The notes under the pieces are model-generated. The model was not told the origin of the DNA. It did no database searches and saw nothing but the letters and a program-made list of their open reading frames with translations. A stretch of DNA of 64,000 nt, from positions 37,279 to 101,278 of the forward strand of contig NZ_JADBGI010000025.1 in assembly GCF_014892575.1 (NCBI RefSeq), written 5' to 3'. Source of the DNA: Nocardiopsis coralli. GTDB lineage: Bacteria; Actinomycetota; Actinomycetes; Streptosporangiales; Streptosporangiaceae. Below, one piece after another: positions 39,648-49,130 of this stretch. A program made the position numbers and the translations under genes. Each line of letters begins with the position of its first letter. The stretch's first letter is position 1.

Positions 39648-40712
39648 TCAGACGAGGCCGAGGGCCTTGGCGGCGGCCTGGGCGTCGACGGGCACGGTGG
39701 TGGCCGCGCCCGCGCCGGCCAGGGCCCAGTCCGGGTCCTTGAGGCCGTTGCCGGTGACGGTGCAGACCACACGGCTGCCCTCGGGCACGAGCCCCTGCTC
39801 GGCGGCCTGGATCAGGCCGGCCACGCTCGCCGCGGAGGCGAGCTCGACGAAGACGCCCTCCTCGGCGGCCAGGAGCTTGTAGGCGGCCATGATCTGGCGG
39901 TCGGTGACCTTGTCGATGAGGCCGCCGGACTCCTCGCGGGCGTTCTCGGCGAGGTCCCAGGAGGCCGGGTTTCCGATGCGGATCGCGGTGGCGATCGTGT
40001 TGGGCGCGGTGACCGGAGCGCCGTCGACCATGGGCGCGGAGCCGCTGGCCTGGAACCCGAACATGCGGGGCTTGTGGGTGGAGACGCCGTCGTCGGCGTA
40101 CTCGGAGTAACCCATCCAGTAGGCGGAGATGTTGCCCGCGTTGCCCACCGGGATGCAGTGGATGTCGGGGGCGTCGCCGAGCGCGTCGACGATCTCGAAC
40201 GCGGCGGTCTTCTGGCCCTGGAGGCGGTACGGGTTGACCGAGTTCACCAGCGCGACGGGGTAGTCGATGCTGAGCTTGCGGGCCAGTTCCAGGCAGTCGT
40301 CGAAGTTCCCGTCGACCTGCAGGAGCGTGGCGCCGTGCACGAGCGCCTGGGCGAGCTTGCCCATGGCGATCTTGCCTTGCGGGACCAGGACGGCGCACGT
40401 CATGCCGGCACGGATCGCGTAGGCGGCGGCGCTCGCGCTGGTGTTGCCGGTGGAGGCGCAGATGACGGCCTTGGCGCCCTCCTCGGCGGCCTTGGTGATC
40501 GCCATGGTCATGCCGCGGTCCTTGAAGGAGCCGGTCGGGTTGAGACCCTCCACCTTGAGGTGGACGTCGCAGCCGGTCAGCTCGGAGACGCGCGTGGCGG
40601 GAAGGAGCGGGGTCCCGCCCTCCTGAAGGGTGACGACGGGGGTCTTCTCGTTGACGGGGAGGCGGTCGCGGTATTCCTCGACGACGCCTCGCCACGCCCG
40701 TGCCATGCTCAC
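39648..40712 (-). CDS. thrC: threonine synthase
   Basis: 354 residues, PLP fold-type II. Converts O-phosphohomoserine to threonine. PLP lysine in LNPTGSFKDRGMT, ASTGNTSASAAAYA, phosphate-binding PVGNAGNISAYWMG and the VTGNGLKDPD ending. GTG 40712 (VSMARAW) is preferred because AAGGGA lies 7 bases upstream; ATG 40706 is the alternative. Confidence 0.95.
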   Translation of the reverse strand: MSMARAWRGVVEEYRDRLPVNEKTPVVTLQEGGTPLLPATRVSELTGCDVHLKVEGLNPTGSFKDRGMTMAITKAAEEGAKAVICASTGNTSASAAAYAIRAGMTCAVLVPQGKIAMGKLAQALVHGATLLQVDGNFDDCLELARKLSIDYPVALVNSVNPYRLQGQKTAAFEIVDALGDAPDIHCIPVGNAGNISAYWMGYSEYADDGVSTHKPRMFGFQASGSAPMVDGAPVTAPNTIATAIRIGNPASWDLAENAREESGGLIDKVTDRQIMAAYKLLAAEEGVFVELASAASVAGLIQAAEQGLVPEGSRVVCTVTGNGLKDPDWALAGAGAATTVPVDAQAAAKALGLV

Positions 40713-41060
40713 GACGGTGTCCCTTTCGGGTGTTGGATGACGCTCCACGCGCGATTGGTCCGGTGGGTCCCGGCGCGAGTGCGTGGGCTCCCACCTGCCC
40801 AAGAGTCTATGGGCATCGGGGGACCATCTCGAATCGCGGGCAAGCGTCTCGGGATATGGGCATTCGGGTGCGCAGCGGGTGCACAGCACGCACGCCGAGG
40901 GCCCGCCCGGCGCCCGGAGGACGGGCACCGGACGGACCCGAACCCCGTAGAGCCTGCTCTCGATTTGAGCTCGACCCCCGAACCCATGGGCTACTGCACC
41001 GAAGGTGTCCGTTGAGGGTTGGTGGCGGGCGACGGGTGGGAGGAGCGGAGGCCCGAAGAA
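40713..41060 (-). promoter_or_regulatory. gap between hom and thrC
   Basis: 348 bases in which I see no gene. It probably contains a separate thrC promoter. A GC hairpin (GCCCG 40901-40905 with CGGGC 40922-40926) is weak. I looked for a Thr-rich leader peptide attenuator and found none. Confidence 0.3.
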
Positions 41061-42344
41061 CTACTCGAAGTTCTCCACGCGCATCACACTCGCGACCTCG
41101 CGCACGACGTCGTCCTCCTGCAGCCGTTCGACGGTGCTGCGCAGGGCGGCGTCGGGCGCCTGGTGGCTGACGAGGACGAGCTGGGCGTCGTCGCCGCTGC
41201 CCTCCTGGCGCACGTTCTTGATGGAGACCCCGTGCTCGGCGAAGGTCTGCGCGACCGTTGCGAGCACACCGGGACGCTCGGCCACGTCGAGGGCGACGTG
41301 GTAGCTGGTGACGGTCTCACCCATGTCGTGCACGGGCAGTCCGGTGTCGTGGCCGCCCTCGCCCACATGGGTGTCGGCGAGGCGGTTGCGGGCCACGGCC
41401 ACCATGTCGCCGAGCACGGCGCTGGCGGTCGGGGTGCCCCCGGCGCCGGCACCGTAGAACATGAGGCGTCCGGCCGACTCGGCCTCCACGAAGACCGCGT
41501 TGTAGGCCTCCTTGACGCTGGCGAGCGGGTGGTCGACGGGCAGCATGACCGGGTGCACACGCACCCCGACCGACTCCCCGTCCTCCGAGCGCTGGCAGAT
41601 CGCCAGGAGTTTGACCACGCAGCCCATCGCCCGGGCGCTGGCGATGTCGGCGGCGGAGACGCCGGTGATGCCCTCGCGGTGCACGTCGGCGGCGGTGACC
41701 TGCTGGGTGTGGAAGGCCAGGCGGGCCAGGATCGCGGCCTTGGCGGCGGCGTCGAAGCCCTCCACGTCGGCGGTGGGGTCGGCCTCGGCGTACCCGAGGG
41801 TCTGGGCCTCCTCCAACGCCTCGGTGAACCCGGAGCCGGCCGAGTCCATGCGGTCGAGCACGTAGTTGGTCGTGCCGTTGACGATGCCCAGCACCCGGTT
41901 CACGCGGTCCCCCGCGAGGGAGTCGCGCAGCGGGCGCAGCAGCGGGATCGCCCCGGCCACGGAGGCCTCGTAGTAGAGGTCGACGCCGGCCTCACGCGCG
42001 GCGGCGTGCAGGGTCTGGCCGTCCTCGGCGAGCAGGGCCTTGTTGGCCGTGACCACGGACTTGCCGGCCTTGAGGGCGGTCAGCATCAGCGTGCGGGCCG
42101 GTTCGATGCCGCCGATGACCTCGACGACCACGTCGATGTCGGGCCGGGTGACCAGGCCCGTGGCGTCGGTGGTCAGCAGCGCCGGGTCGACACCGCGGTC
42201 CCGGTCGAGGCGGCGTACCGCGATGCCGCCGATCTCCACCGGTGTGCCCACGCGCGCGGCCAGTTCCTCGGCCTGCTCGTCGACCAGGCGGACGACTTCC
42301 GAACCCACTACGCCGCATCCGAGCAGCGCCACCTTCATCGCCAT
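41061..42344 (-). CDS. hom: homoserine dehydrogenase
   Basis: 427 residues. Reduces aspartate semialdehyde to homoserine. NAD(P) motif VALLGCGVVGSEVVR, catalytic region VVTANKALLAEDG and GIVNGTTNYVLDRM, then EADPTADVEGFDAAAKAAILA. The last ~80 residues form an ACT domain (YHVALDVAERPGVLATVAQTF-type start), indicating feedback control by threonine. 71 bases after lysA. Confidence 0.96.
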   Translation of the reverse strand: MAMKVALLGCGVVGSEVVRLVDEQAEELAARVGTPVEIGGIAVRRLDRDRGVDPALLTTDATGLVTRPDIDVVVEVIGGIEPARTLMLTALKAGKSVVTANKALLAEDGQTLHAAAREAGVDLYYEASVAGAIPLLRPLRDSLAGDRVNRVLGIVNGTTNYVLDRMDSAGSGFTEALEEAQTLGYAEADPTADVEGFDAAAKAAILARLAFHTQQVTAADVHREGITGVSAADIASARAMGCVVKLLAICQRSEDGESVGVRVHPVMLPVDHPLASVKEAYNAVFVEAESAGRLMFYGAGAGGTPTASAVLGDMVAVARNRLADTHVGEGGHDTGLPVHDMGETVTSYHVALDVAERPGVLATVAQTFAEHGVSIKNVRQEGSGDDAQLVLVSHQAPDAALRSTVERLQEDDVVREVASVMRVENFE

Positions 42345-42415
42345 TTGGGCGTGACTCCCACTTCTCTCGTGTCCGTGACCTCGCGCGGCCGGGGCCGCTC
42401 CCGGGGACGGACGTT

Positions 42416-43801
42416 TCAGCCGACGTCGAGGCGGAGCAGGTCCTCCTCGGTCTCCCTCCGCACAATGACCCGGGAGTCCCCGTCCCGGACCGCGACCATG
42501 GCCGGACGCGGCAGATGGTTGTAGTTGCTCGCCATCGAGTAGCAGTACGCACCCGTGGCCGCGACCGCGACCAGGTCCCCCGGCCGCAGGTCGGCGGGCA
42601 GGTACAGGTCGTGCACGATGATGTCACCGCTCTCGCAGTGCTTGCCGACCAGGCGCGAGAGCATCGGGTCGGCCTCGCTGACCCGCGAGACCAGGCGGCC
42701 GGTGTACTCCGAGCCGTACAGGGCGGTGCGGATGTTGTCGCTCATGCCGCCGTCGACGCTGACGTAGGTGCGGATGCCCTCGACGTCCTTGACGGTCCCG
42801 ACCTCGTAGACGGTGATGCCGGCGGGGCCCGCGATGGCCCGGCCCGGCTCCACGGCCAGGCGCGGGACCGGGAGACCGGCCTCCTCGCACTCGCGCTGGA
42901 CGATGGTGGTCAGCCCGGCCGCGATGGTCTTGGGGTCGAGCGGGTCGTCGGCGGAGGTGTAGGCGATGCCCAGGCCCCCGCCGAGGTCGAGCTCGGCCAG
43001 GGTCACGTCGAGCTCCTCGTGGATCTGAGTGAGGAAGCGTGCGACCCGGCGGGCGGCGACCTCGAACCCGGAGGTGTCGAAGATCTGCGAGCCGATGTGC
43101 GAGTGCAGGCCGACCAGGTCGAGGTGGTCGGCGGCCAGCGTGCGGCGGACGGCCTCGGCGGCGGCGCCGGTGCTCATCGCGAAGCCGAACTTCTGGTCGT
43201 CGTGCGCGGTGGCGACGAACTCGTGCGTGTGCGCCTCGACGCCGGTGGTGACGCGGATGAGGACCTTGGGGCGTGCCCCGGCCTCGGCGGCCACCGACTC
43301 CAGGCGGTCGATCTCGTCGAGGGAGTCGAGGATGATGCGGCCGACCCCGGCCTCGACGGCGCGGCGCAGCTCGGCCACGGACTTGTTGTTGCCGTGCATG
43401 CCGATGCGCTCCGGCGGGACCTCGGCGGCCAGGGCGACGGCCAGTTCACCGCCCGAGCACACGTCGAGCTTCATGCCCTCCTCGGTGACCCAGCGGGCCA
43501 CGGCCTTGGTGAGCAGCGCCTTGCCGGCGTAGTAGACGTCCGAGCCGGCGAACGCGGTGCTGTAGTCGCGGGCCCGGGCGCGGAAGTCCTCCTCGTCCAT
43601 GACGAAGAGCGGGGTTCCGTGGGTGCGGGCGAGTTCCCCGACCCCGATGCCGCCGACGGTCAGCTCGCCCTCGACACGGCGTGACGTGGCGGGCCAGACC
43701 TTGGGGTCGAGGGCGTTGAGGTCCTCGGGCGGCAGTGGCGGGTTCTCCTCCGGCAGGACCTCCGCGTGGCGGGATCCGGCGGGGTGCGCGTAGCGGCTCA
43801 T
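42416..43801 (-). CDS. lysA: diaminopimelate decarboxylase
   Basis: 461 residues, PLP alanine-racemase-like barrel. Last step of lysine synthesis. PLP lysine in VYYAGKALLTKA; HSHIGSQIFD; ELDLGGGLGIAY; EPGRAIAGPAG; and the active-site cysteine segment GKHCESGDIIV. ATG 43801 has only a weak Shine-Dalgarno. It lies between nrtL and hom, as in related actinomycetes. Confidence 0.96.
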   Translation of the reverse strand: MSRYAHPAGSRHAEVLPEENPPLPPEDLNALDPKVWPATSRRVEGELTVGGIGVGELARTHGTPLFVMDEEDFRARARDYSTAFAGSDVYYAGKALLTKAVARWVTEEGMKLDVCSGGELAVALAAEVPPERIGMHGNNKSVAELRRAVEAGVGRIILDSLDEIDRLESVAAEAGARPKVLIRVTTGVEAHTHEFVATAHDDQKFGFAMSTGAAAEAVRRTLAADHLDLVGLHSHIGSQIFDTSGFEVAARRVARFLTQIHEELDVTLAELDLGGGLGIAYTSADDPLDPKTIAAGLTTIVQRECEEAGLPVPRLAVEPGRAIAGPAGITVYEVGTVKDVEGIRTYVSVDGGMSDNIRTALYGSEYTGRLVSRVSEADPMLSRLVGKHCESGDIIVHDLYLPADLRPGDLVAVAATGAYCYSMASNYNHLPRPAMVAVRDGDSRVIVRRETEEDLLRLDVG

Positions 43802-43922
43802 GATGGGCTTTCGACTGGACTTTCGTCTGTGCGGTGGCGGAGGGCGCCCCGTCCATTGTCCACCAACCCGACCGGGACGAGAGGGTTGGGTCGGGGGCGT
43901 GCGACTGCGGTGCCGGCGGGCC

Positions 43923-44981
43923 CTACAGCCTCGTGGGCGCGGACACACCGAGAAGGAAGAGCCCCGTGCGCAGGACCCCGGCGACGGCGGCTGGCAGTGC
44001 CGGGTCCGCGGCGGCCCCCTCCGCCCGCGCGGCGGCACGGGGACACGTCCGCCAATCATCGTAGGCACTGGCCAGCCCCTCCAGGTATCTCACCAGGATA
44101 TGGGGTTCCTCTCTGCGTGCGGCCGAATCGAGCGCGCTGGGGCCGTCGAAGAGGCGCCCTCTCAGGGACGCCGCGTGCACGGGGCAGGCCGCTGGTGGCC
44201 CTGAGCCCTGGGCGGTCCAGCGTTCCTGGCTGGTGGCGTGGGCGTGGGCGTAACGCAGGCGGAAGGCCGGGTTGGCGTCGGTCAGACGGGACCAGGCGCC
44301 CGGCCGGTCTGCGGAGGGCAGCACGGGCAGATCGTTGCCGGTGGTCTCGCTGTCGCGGGGGCGTTCGGGGACGGAGCGGCAGAAGGCCACACGTGCGCTG
44401 TCCTCCCCGACGGCGCCCAGGGCCCGGGCGGCCTCGGAGAGCAGTTCGGTCTCGTCGCCGTCGCGGTAGGGGTCGCGCCAACCGACGTGCTCCTGCCCCG
44501 GGCCGGGCGGGGGGTCGTCCGAGTCCAGGGCCAGGGTGATGCGGGCGCGTGCGTCGGCGCGGGCGTGCCTGCGTGCCTGGGCGAGCGGGCCGGCCTCGTG
44601 GAGCGCGGTGCGCGGCCAGACGCCCTCACCCGTCCAGGTGCGGCCGGTGAGCCAGCGGGGGCCGTCGGCGGCGGCGCGGACCATGCGGGTGCGCTGCTCC
44701 GCGGTGAAGGTGACGTTGACGAACCCGCGCCGGTCGCCGCTGACACCCGCGTATCCGGGGCGGAGTTCCTCGGCGAGGCGGCCGCCGACCCGCGCGGGGG
44801 CGTCCTTGGCCCGGGAGGTGCCCACCAGGCGGACGATGCGGGGCGCGAGCGGGGAGGCGGCGTCGTGGCCCTCCTGTGCTTGTTCGGCGCGCGGCCAGGC
44901 GAACGGGACCTGCTGCGGGTCGAGGTCGAAGGCGCGCACGGCGGCGCCGCGGACCTCGGCCTCCAGGGACCACGGGGTCAC
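43923..44981 (-). CDS. nrtL: ArgS-related anticodon-binding protein (NrtL)
   Basis: 352 residues, against about 580 for ArgS. The first ~100 residues resemble the ArgS N-terminal additional domain (GFVNVTFTAEQRTRM), and the last ~130 resemble the DALR anticodon-binding helices (ANPAFRLRYAHAHATSQERW). I find no HIGH or KMSKS motif, so the catalytic core is missing and a short Arg-rich linker takes its place. It cannot charge tRNA; a tRNA-binding or regulatory role is possible. GTG 44981 overlaps the response regulator stop. In corynebacteria argS precedes lysA, and this protein holds that position. Confidence 0.85.
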   Translation of the reverse strand: MTPWSLEAEVRGAAVRAFDLDPQQVPFAWPRAEQAQEGHDAASPLAPRIVRLVGTSRAKDAPARVGGRLAEELRPGYAGVSGDRRGFVNVTFTAEQRTRMVRAAADGPRWLTGRTWTGEGVWPRTALHEAGPLAQARRHARADARARITLALDSDDPPPGPGQEHVGWRDPYRDGDETELLSEAARALGAVGEDSARVAFCRSVPERPRDSETTGNDLPVLPSADRPGAWSRLTDANPAFRLRYAHAHATSQERWTAQGSGPPAACPVHAASLRGRLFDGPSALDSAARREEPHILVRYLEGLASAYDDWRTCPRAAARAEGAAADPALPAAVAGVLRTGLFLLGVSAPTRL

Positions 44982-45364
44982 TCCCGCTCCCCCTCCAGCA
45001 GCCCGCGCACGATCTCCACGAGCGCGTCGGGGTCGAAGGGTTTGGTCAGGTAGGCGTCCACCCCGATGCGCTCCCCGTGCCTGCGGTCCTCTTCCTGTGC
45101 ACGCGCCGTCACCAGCACGACCCGGCAGTGGAGCTCGTCCTGGCGGGCACGCAGGCGCTCGGCCGCGGTCCAGCCGTCCAGGCGCGGCATCATCACGTCC
45201 AGGGTGACCACGTGCGGGTCGACGTGGTCGACCTGGTCGAGGCAGTCCTGGCCGTCGACGGCCGTGAACACCTCGAAGCCCTCGAGTTCGAGGTTGAGGC
45301 GGATGAGTTCCCGGATCATCTCGTCGTCCTCGACGACGAGAACCCGTGCGGGTAGGGCGTTCAC
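44978..45364 (-). CDS. receiver-only response regulator
   Basis: 128 residues, a stand-alone CheY-like domain without output domain: acidic pair VVEDDEMIRE, phospho-acceptor in VTLDVMMPRLDG, Thr in LVTARA, Lys in YLTKPFDPDAL. GTG 45364 lacks a Shine-Dalgarno, but TAGGGT (45377-45372) ends 7 bases before it, so the mRNA is probably leaderless. It is translationally coupled to nrtL. No kinase is nearby; the partner is unknown. Confidence 0.9.
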   Translation of the reverse strand: MNALPARVLVVEDDEMIRELIRLNLELEGFEVFTAVDGQDCLDQVDHVDPHVVTLDVMMPRLDGWTAAERLRARQDELHCRVVLVTARAQEEDRRHGERIGVDAYLTKPFDPDALVEIVRGLLEGERE

Positions 45365-45516
45365 GGGCGAGACCCTACCGCCGCCGGGTGAACGTGCACC
45401 ACTGGAACGGCCGAACGGCGCGTGGCGATGCAGGATCCGGGCACGGGGCCGTGTGCCCGGGTTCTCCGAGTGGACGAGGACCCCGCAGCCCCTGCTACAG
45501 TTGGTCCCGCAAGCGC

Positions 45517-45588
45517 GCCCCCTTAGCTCAGGGGATAGAGCACCGGCCTCCGGAGCCGGGTGCGGAGGTTCGAATCCTCCAGGGGGCA
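45517..45588 (+). tRNA. tRNA-Arg, anticodon CCG
   Basis: 72 bases. Acceptor GCCCCCT pairs with AGGGGGC; D arm TAGCTCAGGGGATAGAGC; anticodon stem CCGGC/GCCGG around loop CTCCGGA (anticodon CCG, reading CGG); T arm GGAGG-TTCGAAT-CCTCC; discriminator A. CCA is not encoded. It is divergent from the nrtL operon. Confidence 0.96.
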
Positions 45589-45599
45589 CAGCTACAGGG

Positions 45600-45652
45600 C
45601 CGGCGGGAACACCCCGCCGGTCGGCAGGAGAGGCACCCTTCGGGGTGCCTTT
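45600..45652 (+). terminator. tandem hairpins after tRNA-Arg
   Basis: CCGGCGGG/CCCGCCGG (45600-45607 / 45613-45620) is followed by AGGCACCC-TTCG-GGGTGCCT (45631-45638 / 45643-45650). The second has a stable UUCG tetraloop and ends in TTT. Confidence 0.75.
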
Positions 45653-45735
45653 CGTGTTTCCGGGGTCCGGGTCCGGCGGAGGCCCGTCACACGGGCCCGC
45701 GCACGACGGTGTGATGTGCGCGACCCCGGCACGGA

Positions 45736-46518
45736 TCAGGTGCGGGCCCCGCGCCTACGGCCGGGGCGCCGACCACTGAGGCGGCGGGTGAGTTCCCGTG
45801 CGACCGCGCGGGCGTCCTCGGCGAGCGCGGTCAGGGGCACCGGATGGGTGCTGGGCACCGTCAGGCCGATCGCCGCGACGGGGGTGGCGTTGTGGTCGAA
45901 CGCGGCGGCCGCCACCGAGGAGAAGCCCGACGTGACCTGCCCCTGCTCGCTCGACCAGCCCTGTCGGCGCTCCTGGGACAACACCTCGCGCAGTTCACCC
46001 GGCGTGGTGGGGCCGAGCCCCGTGCGGGCGACGAAGCTGTCCCGGTCGGGGTAGAGGGCACGCACCTGGACGCGGGGCAGATGGCACATCAGGGCGCGGC
46101 CCGAGGCGGTCAGGTGGGCGGGCAGCCGGACCCCGACCGCGGTGATGAGGGTGGCGACGTGGGGCGGGTGCTCCTTGAGCAAGTAGAGCGTGTCGGCGCT
46201 GTGCAGGATGCCGAGGTGGGCGGTGGCGCCGGTCTTCTCGGTGAGTTCGCGCAGGAGGGGCCGGGCGAGGCGTTCCAGGGGTTCGTGCCGCATGTAGGCG
46301 GAGCCGATCTCGAAGGCCGCGATGCCCAGGCCCCAGCGGTGTTCCTCGGGCAGATGGGTGACGAAGCCGTCCTCGGCCATGGTCTCCAGGAGCTGGTAGA
46401 CGCTGGAACGCGGCAGGTCCAGGTCGGCGGCGATGGCCGTGGCCGGCACCGGTCCTGAGCACGTCGCCAGGTGGCGCAGGATACGCAGGGCCCGAGTGGC
46501 GGCCGGTACGCGGTTCAT
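45736..46518 (-). CDS. IclR-family transcriptional regulator
   Basis: 260 residues from ATG 46518. Winged helix (TRALRILRHLATCSGPVPATAIAADLDLPRSSVYQLLETM-type pattern, with LPRSSVYQLLETMAEDGFV clear) and an effector domain (HLGILHSADTLYLLKE, LTASGRALMCHLP, GFSSVAAAAFDHNATPVAAI). It follows the YjiH-like gene by 22 bases on the same strand and probably controls it. Confidence 0.9.
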   Translation of the reverse strand: MNRVPAATRALRILRHLATCSGPVPATAIAADLDLPRSSVYQLLETMAEDGFVTHLPEEHRWGLGIAAFEIGSAYMRHEPLERLARPLLRELTEKTGATAHLGILHSADTLYLLKEHPPHVATLITAVGVRLPAHLTASGRALMCHLPRVQVRALYPDRDSFVARTGLGPTTPGELREVLSQERRQGWSSEQGQVTSGFSSVAAAAFDHNATPVAAIGLTVPSTHPVPLTALAEDARAVARELTRRLSGRRPGRRRGART

Positions 46519-46540
46519 GCGGCGATTGTTCCACCCGGCC

Positions 46541-47911
46541 TCACTGAGCAACGAGGAAGACGACGTGGGTGATCCCCGCGACCAGGGGGATGGCGAGCAG
46601 GGTGCGCAGGAAGAAGAGGACGATGCAGTCCCGCAGGCGGATCGGGATGTCCAGCTCCAGCAGCAGCGGGATCGTCGCGGAGAAGAAGAACAGCTGGCTC
46701 AGGGACAGCACGGCGACGAAGAACTTGGCCTCGACGGCCAGCCCCGTACTGATGAGGGCCGGCAGGAACACCTCGCTGATGCCGATCAGGCTCGCGGGGG
46801 CGACCGTCTCCGCGTCGGGGATCCCCATCAGGGCGATGACCGGTTCGAGCGGGCGACCGAGCCAGGTGAACAGCGGCGTGTGCTCGGCCACGAGCACGGC
46901 GAGCGTGCCGATCGCCAGGATGGTGGGCAGGATGACCAGGGCCAGGCGGATCCCCTCGGTCACCGCCCGGAAGCACTCGCGGGCGATGCTGTCGGCGTTC
47001 GACGCCCGTTCGACCGCGCGGCGCACCGCGGCCCGGGCGAGGGATCCCTCGGGGGCCGACTCGGGCTGCGGCTCGGCCACGTAGTCGTCGCGGATCCGGG
47101 ACAACGGCGGGATCCGGGCGAGGACCACGGCGAGCACCACGCACACCAGCAGGACCGAGCCCACGATGACGGGAAAGAACCGCATCAGGTCCAGGGTCGC
47201 GGTGGCCACGGCGAAGAAGCCCAGGCTCACACCGCTGAAGCACGTCGCGAGGATCACCGCCTCACGCGCGCTGTACCGGCCTTCCAGGTACATACGGTTC
47301 GTCACGTACAGGCCGACCGAATAACTGCCCACGAACGAGGCCAGCGCGTCGAGCGCTCCCCGGCCCGGGACCCGGAAGACCGGCCGCATGAAGGGCCGCG
47401 CGAAGGTCCCCAGGAACTCGAGCCCTCCGTAGGCGAGCAGCAGGCTCACGAACACCGCACCGATCGGCACGATCACCCCGACCGCCATGACGACGGTGGA
47501 GAAGATCATCGGTCCGACGCCCTCGTCCAGCACCGCGGCCGGGCCGACGCCGAAGACGATCATCACCGCGAGGACGGCGCCCAGCAGGCGGACGGCCGTG
47601 AACACCGGGCCGGTCCCGAACGCGCGGAGGTCGAAGCGTTCGGTGGAGAGGGTTCCGCGGCGCTGCAGGGCCGCACCGACGGTGAGCACCGCGGCGACGA
47701 GGATCGCCGTCAGTGCGTAGTAGCGGACCGCGGTCGGGAACCCGTCGGTGATACCGCTGACCAGGAGGTCGAACAGGATCGTCCACTGTCCCCCGACCGG
47801 GATCGGCAGGAGGAAGAACACGAGCCCGATCACGGTGGCCGCCACGAACCTGACACGTCCACGTGCTGGGCTCACCGCAGTGGCCGGCGGGCTCTCGACA
47901 GGTTCGGGCAT
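46541..47911 (-). CDS. YjiH-family membrane protein with nucleoside-recognition (Gate) domain
   Basis: 456 residues, about 11 membrane helices. The FARPFMRPVFRVPGRGALDALASFVGS and LIGISEVFLPALI segments are typical of the YjiH/SpmA-like Gate superfamily, putative transporters of unknown substrate. ATG 47911 has GGAGG about 9 bases upstream. It forms an operon with the IclR regulator, which suggests uptake or exchange of a catabolic substrate. Confidence 0.82.
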   Translation of the reverse strand: MPEPVESPPATAVSPARGRVRFVAATVIGLVFFLLPIPVGGQWTILFDLLVSGITDGFPTAVRYYALTAILVAAVLTVGAALQRRGTLSTERFDLRAFGTGPVFTAVRLLGAVLAVMIVFGVGPAAVLDEGVGPMIFSTVVMAVGVIVPIGAVFVSLLLAYGGLEFLGTFARPFMRPVFRVPGRGALDALASFVGSYSVGLYVTNRMYLEGRYSAREAVILATCFSGVSLGFFAVATATLDLMRFFPVIVGSVLLVCVVLAVVLARIPPLSRIRDDYVAEPQPESAPEGSLARAAVRRAVERASNADSIARECFRAVTEGIRLALVILPTILAIGTLAVLVAEHTPLFTWLGRPLEPVIALMGIPDAETVAPASLIGISEVFLPALISTGLAVEAKFFVAVLSLSQLFFFSATIPLLLELDIPIRLRDCIVLFFLRTLLAIPLVAGITHVVFLVAQ

Positions 47912-48102
47912 GGCGGACCACCTCCAGGAACGGGAAAGACGCGCGGGGGGACCGGGTCTTTGCGCTGCGCCCCATTCTGTGTGTGAGTCGCGCCATACGA
48001 GCGGGCCCTGGGCGCCCCTTGTCCGGACCGCCATGGAAATATCCGCTCTGACCTGGAAAAACGCCGCGGGCGCAGTCTCAGATCTCAGACACAGTCTGTT
48101 CG

Positions 48103-48125
48103 CGCACCCCTGGTCCGGGGGTGCG
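48103..48125 (-). terminator. terminator of the merR-permease operon
   Basis: CGCACCCC (48103-48110) pairs with GGGGTGCG (48118-48125) across a 7-base loop, 28 bases past the permease stop. Confidence 0.5.
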
Positions 48126-48152
48126 GGTGGGCCGCGTTCCGGAGGGCCGGGG

Positions 48153-49127
48153 TCAGCGCCGGGCGGTTTCCTCGGCGTGGGGGTCGCGCACGCGCACGAG
48201 CTGGGCCAGGAGCGCCAGCACCGGCAGCTCCAGGAGCGGGCCCACGACGAGCGCGACCGCGATCAACGGGCGGTCCGGGAAGGCCGCGACCGCGATGGCC
48301 AGGGCGATCGGCGAGTTCCGGGCGGTGGCCGTCATCGTGAGCGTGACCTTCTGCGCGGCGGGCAGGCGCAGGAGCCGGGACAGGCCCACCGAGACCAGCG
48401 GCAGGACGACGAAGAAGACCGCGAGCGGCAGCAGTAGGGCGAGCAGGTCGGCGGCGTGCTCCAGGACGGTGCGGGCCTGCCACGCGAACATCGCGAACAC
48501 CGCCGCGTAGAGCAGCGGCAGCACCACGTTCCCGGCCGGCGCGACGACGTACCGCTCGCGCCAGTCCTCTCCCTTGAACCGCGCCGACGCCCACCGCAGC
48601 AGGAGGGCGAGGGCCAGCGGGACCACGAGCACGAGCAGGACCGACTCGGCCAGGGTTCCGGCGTCGACCATCGCGGCCTCGCCGCCCAGCAGCAGCACGT
48701 ACACCGGCAGCAGGAGGAGCTGCAGGACCAGGTTGACCGGCAGGAGGGCGGCGGCGATCCCGGTGTGGCCGCGCGCCATCGCGGTGAAGACCAGGTACCA
48801 GTCGGTGCACGGGGTCACCAGGAGCAGGAGCAGTCCGATGCGCAGGTCGGGTTCGCCGCCCAGCAGGCCGGCCCCGAGGGCCCAGGCGAGCGCCGGGGTG
48901 AACACGAAGTTCAGCACGAGACTGGCCACGACCACGGTGCGCGCCCGGCGCACCTCCCCCACGTGCGCGGCGTCCATCTGCACGAAGACGGCGGTGAGCA
49001 TGACGAGCAGCGCGGGGAGCACGACGTGCTCGGCGGCGGGGCCGATGGGCAGGGCCAGTCCGGCGCCGAGGCCGGCGAGGGCGGCCACGGCGACGAACAG
49101 GCTCTGGAGGCGTTCGGCGAGGGACAC
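48153..49127 (-). CDS. arsenite-type permease (ACR3/BASS superfamily)
   Basis: 324 residues, about 10 membrane helices in the bile-acid/arsenite transporter fold. The signature LVTPCTDWYLVFTAMARGH matches the helix-break cysteine motif of arsenic resistance permeases. It should expel arsenite or a similar metalloid. The start, GTG 49127, follows the MerR stop by 3 bases. No arsC or arsR is nearby, so control by MerR rather than ArsR would be unusual. Confidence 0.85.
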   Translation of the reverse strand: MSLAERLQSLFVAVAALAGLGAGLALPIGPAAEHVVLPALLVMLTAVFVQMDAAHVGEVRRARTVVVASLVLNFVFTPALAWALGAGLLGGEPDLRIGLLLLLVTPCTDWYLVFTAMARGHTGIAAALLPVNLVLQLLLLPVYVLLLGGEAAMVDAGTLAESVLLVLVVPLALALLLRWASARFKGEDWRERYVVAPAGNVVLPLLYAAVFAMFAWQARTVLEHAADLLALLLPLAVFFVVLPLVSVGLSRLLRLPAAQKVTLTMTATARNSPIALAIAVAAFPDRPLIAVALVVGPLLELPVLALLAQLVRVRDPHAEETARR

Positions 49128-49130
49128 GGG

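Noticed and set aside
40713..41060. Threonine attenuator leader peptide before thrC
   Set aside because: No short frame rich in Thr or Ile codons next to a terminator was found.
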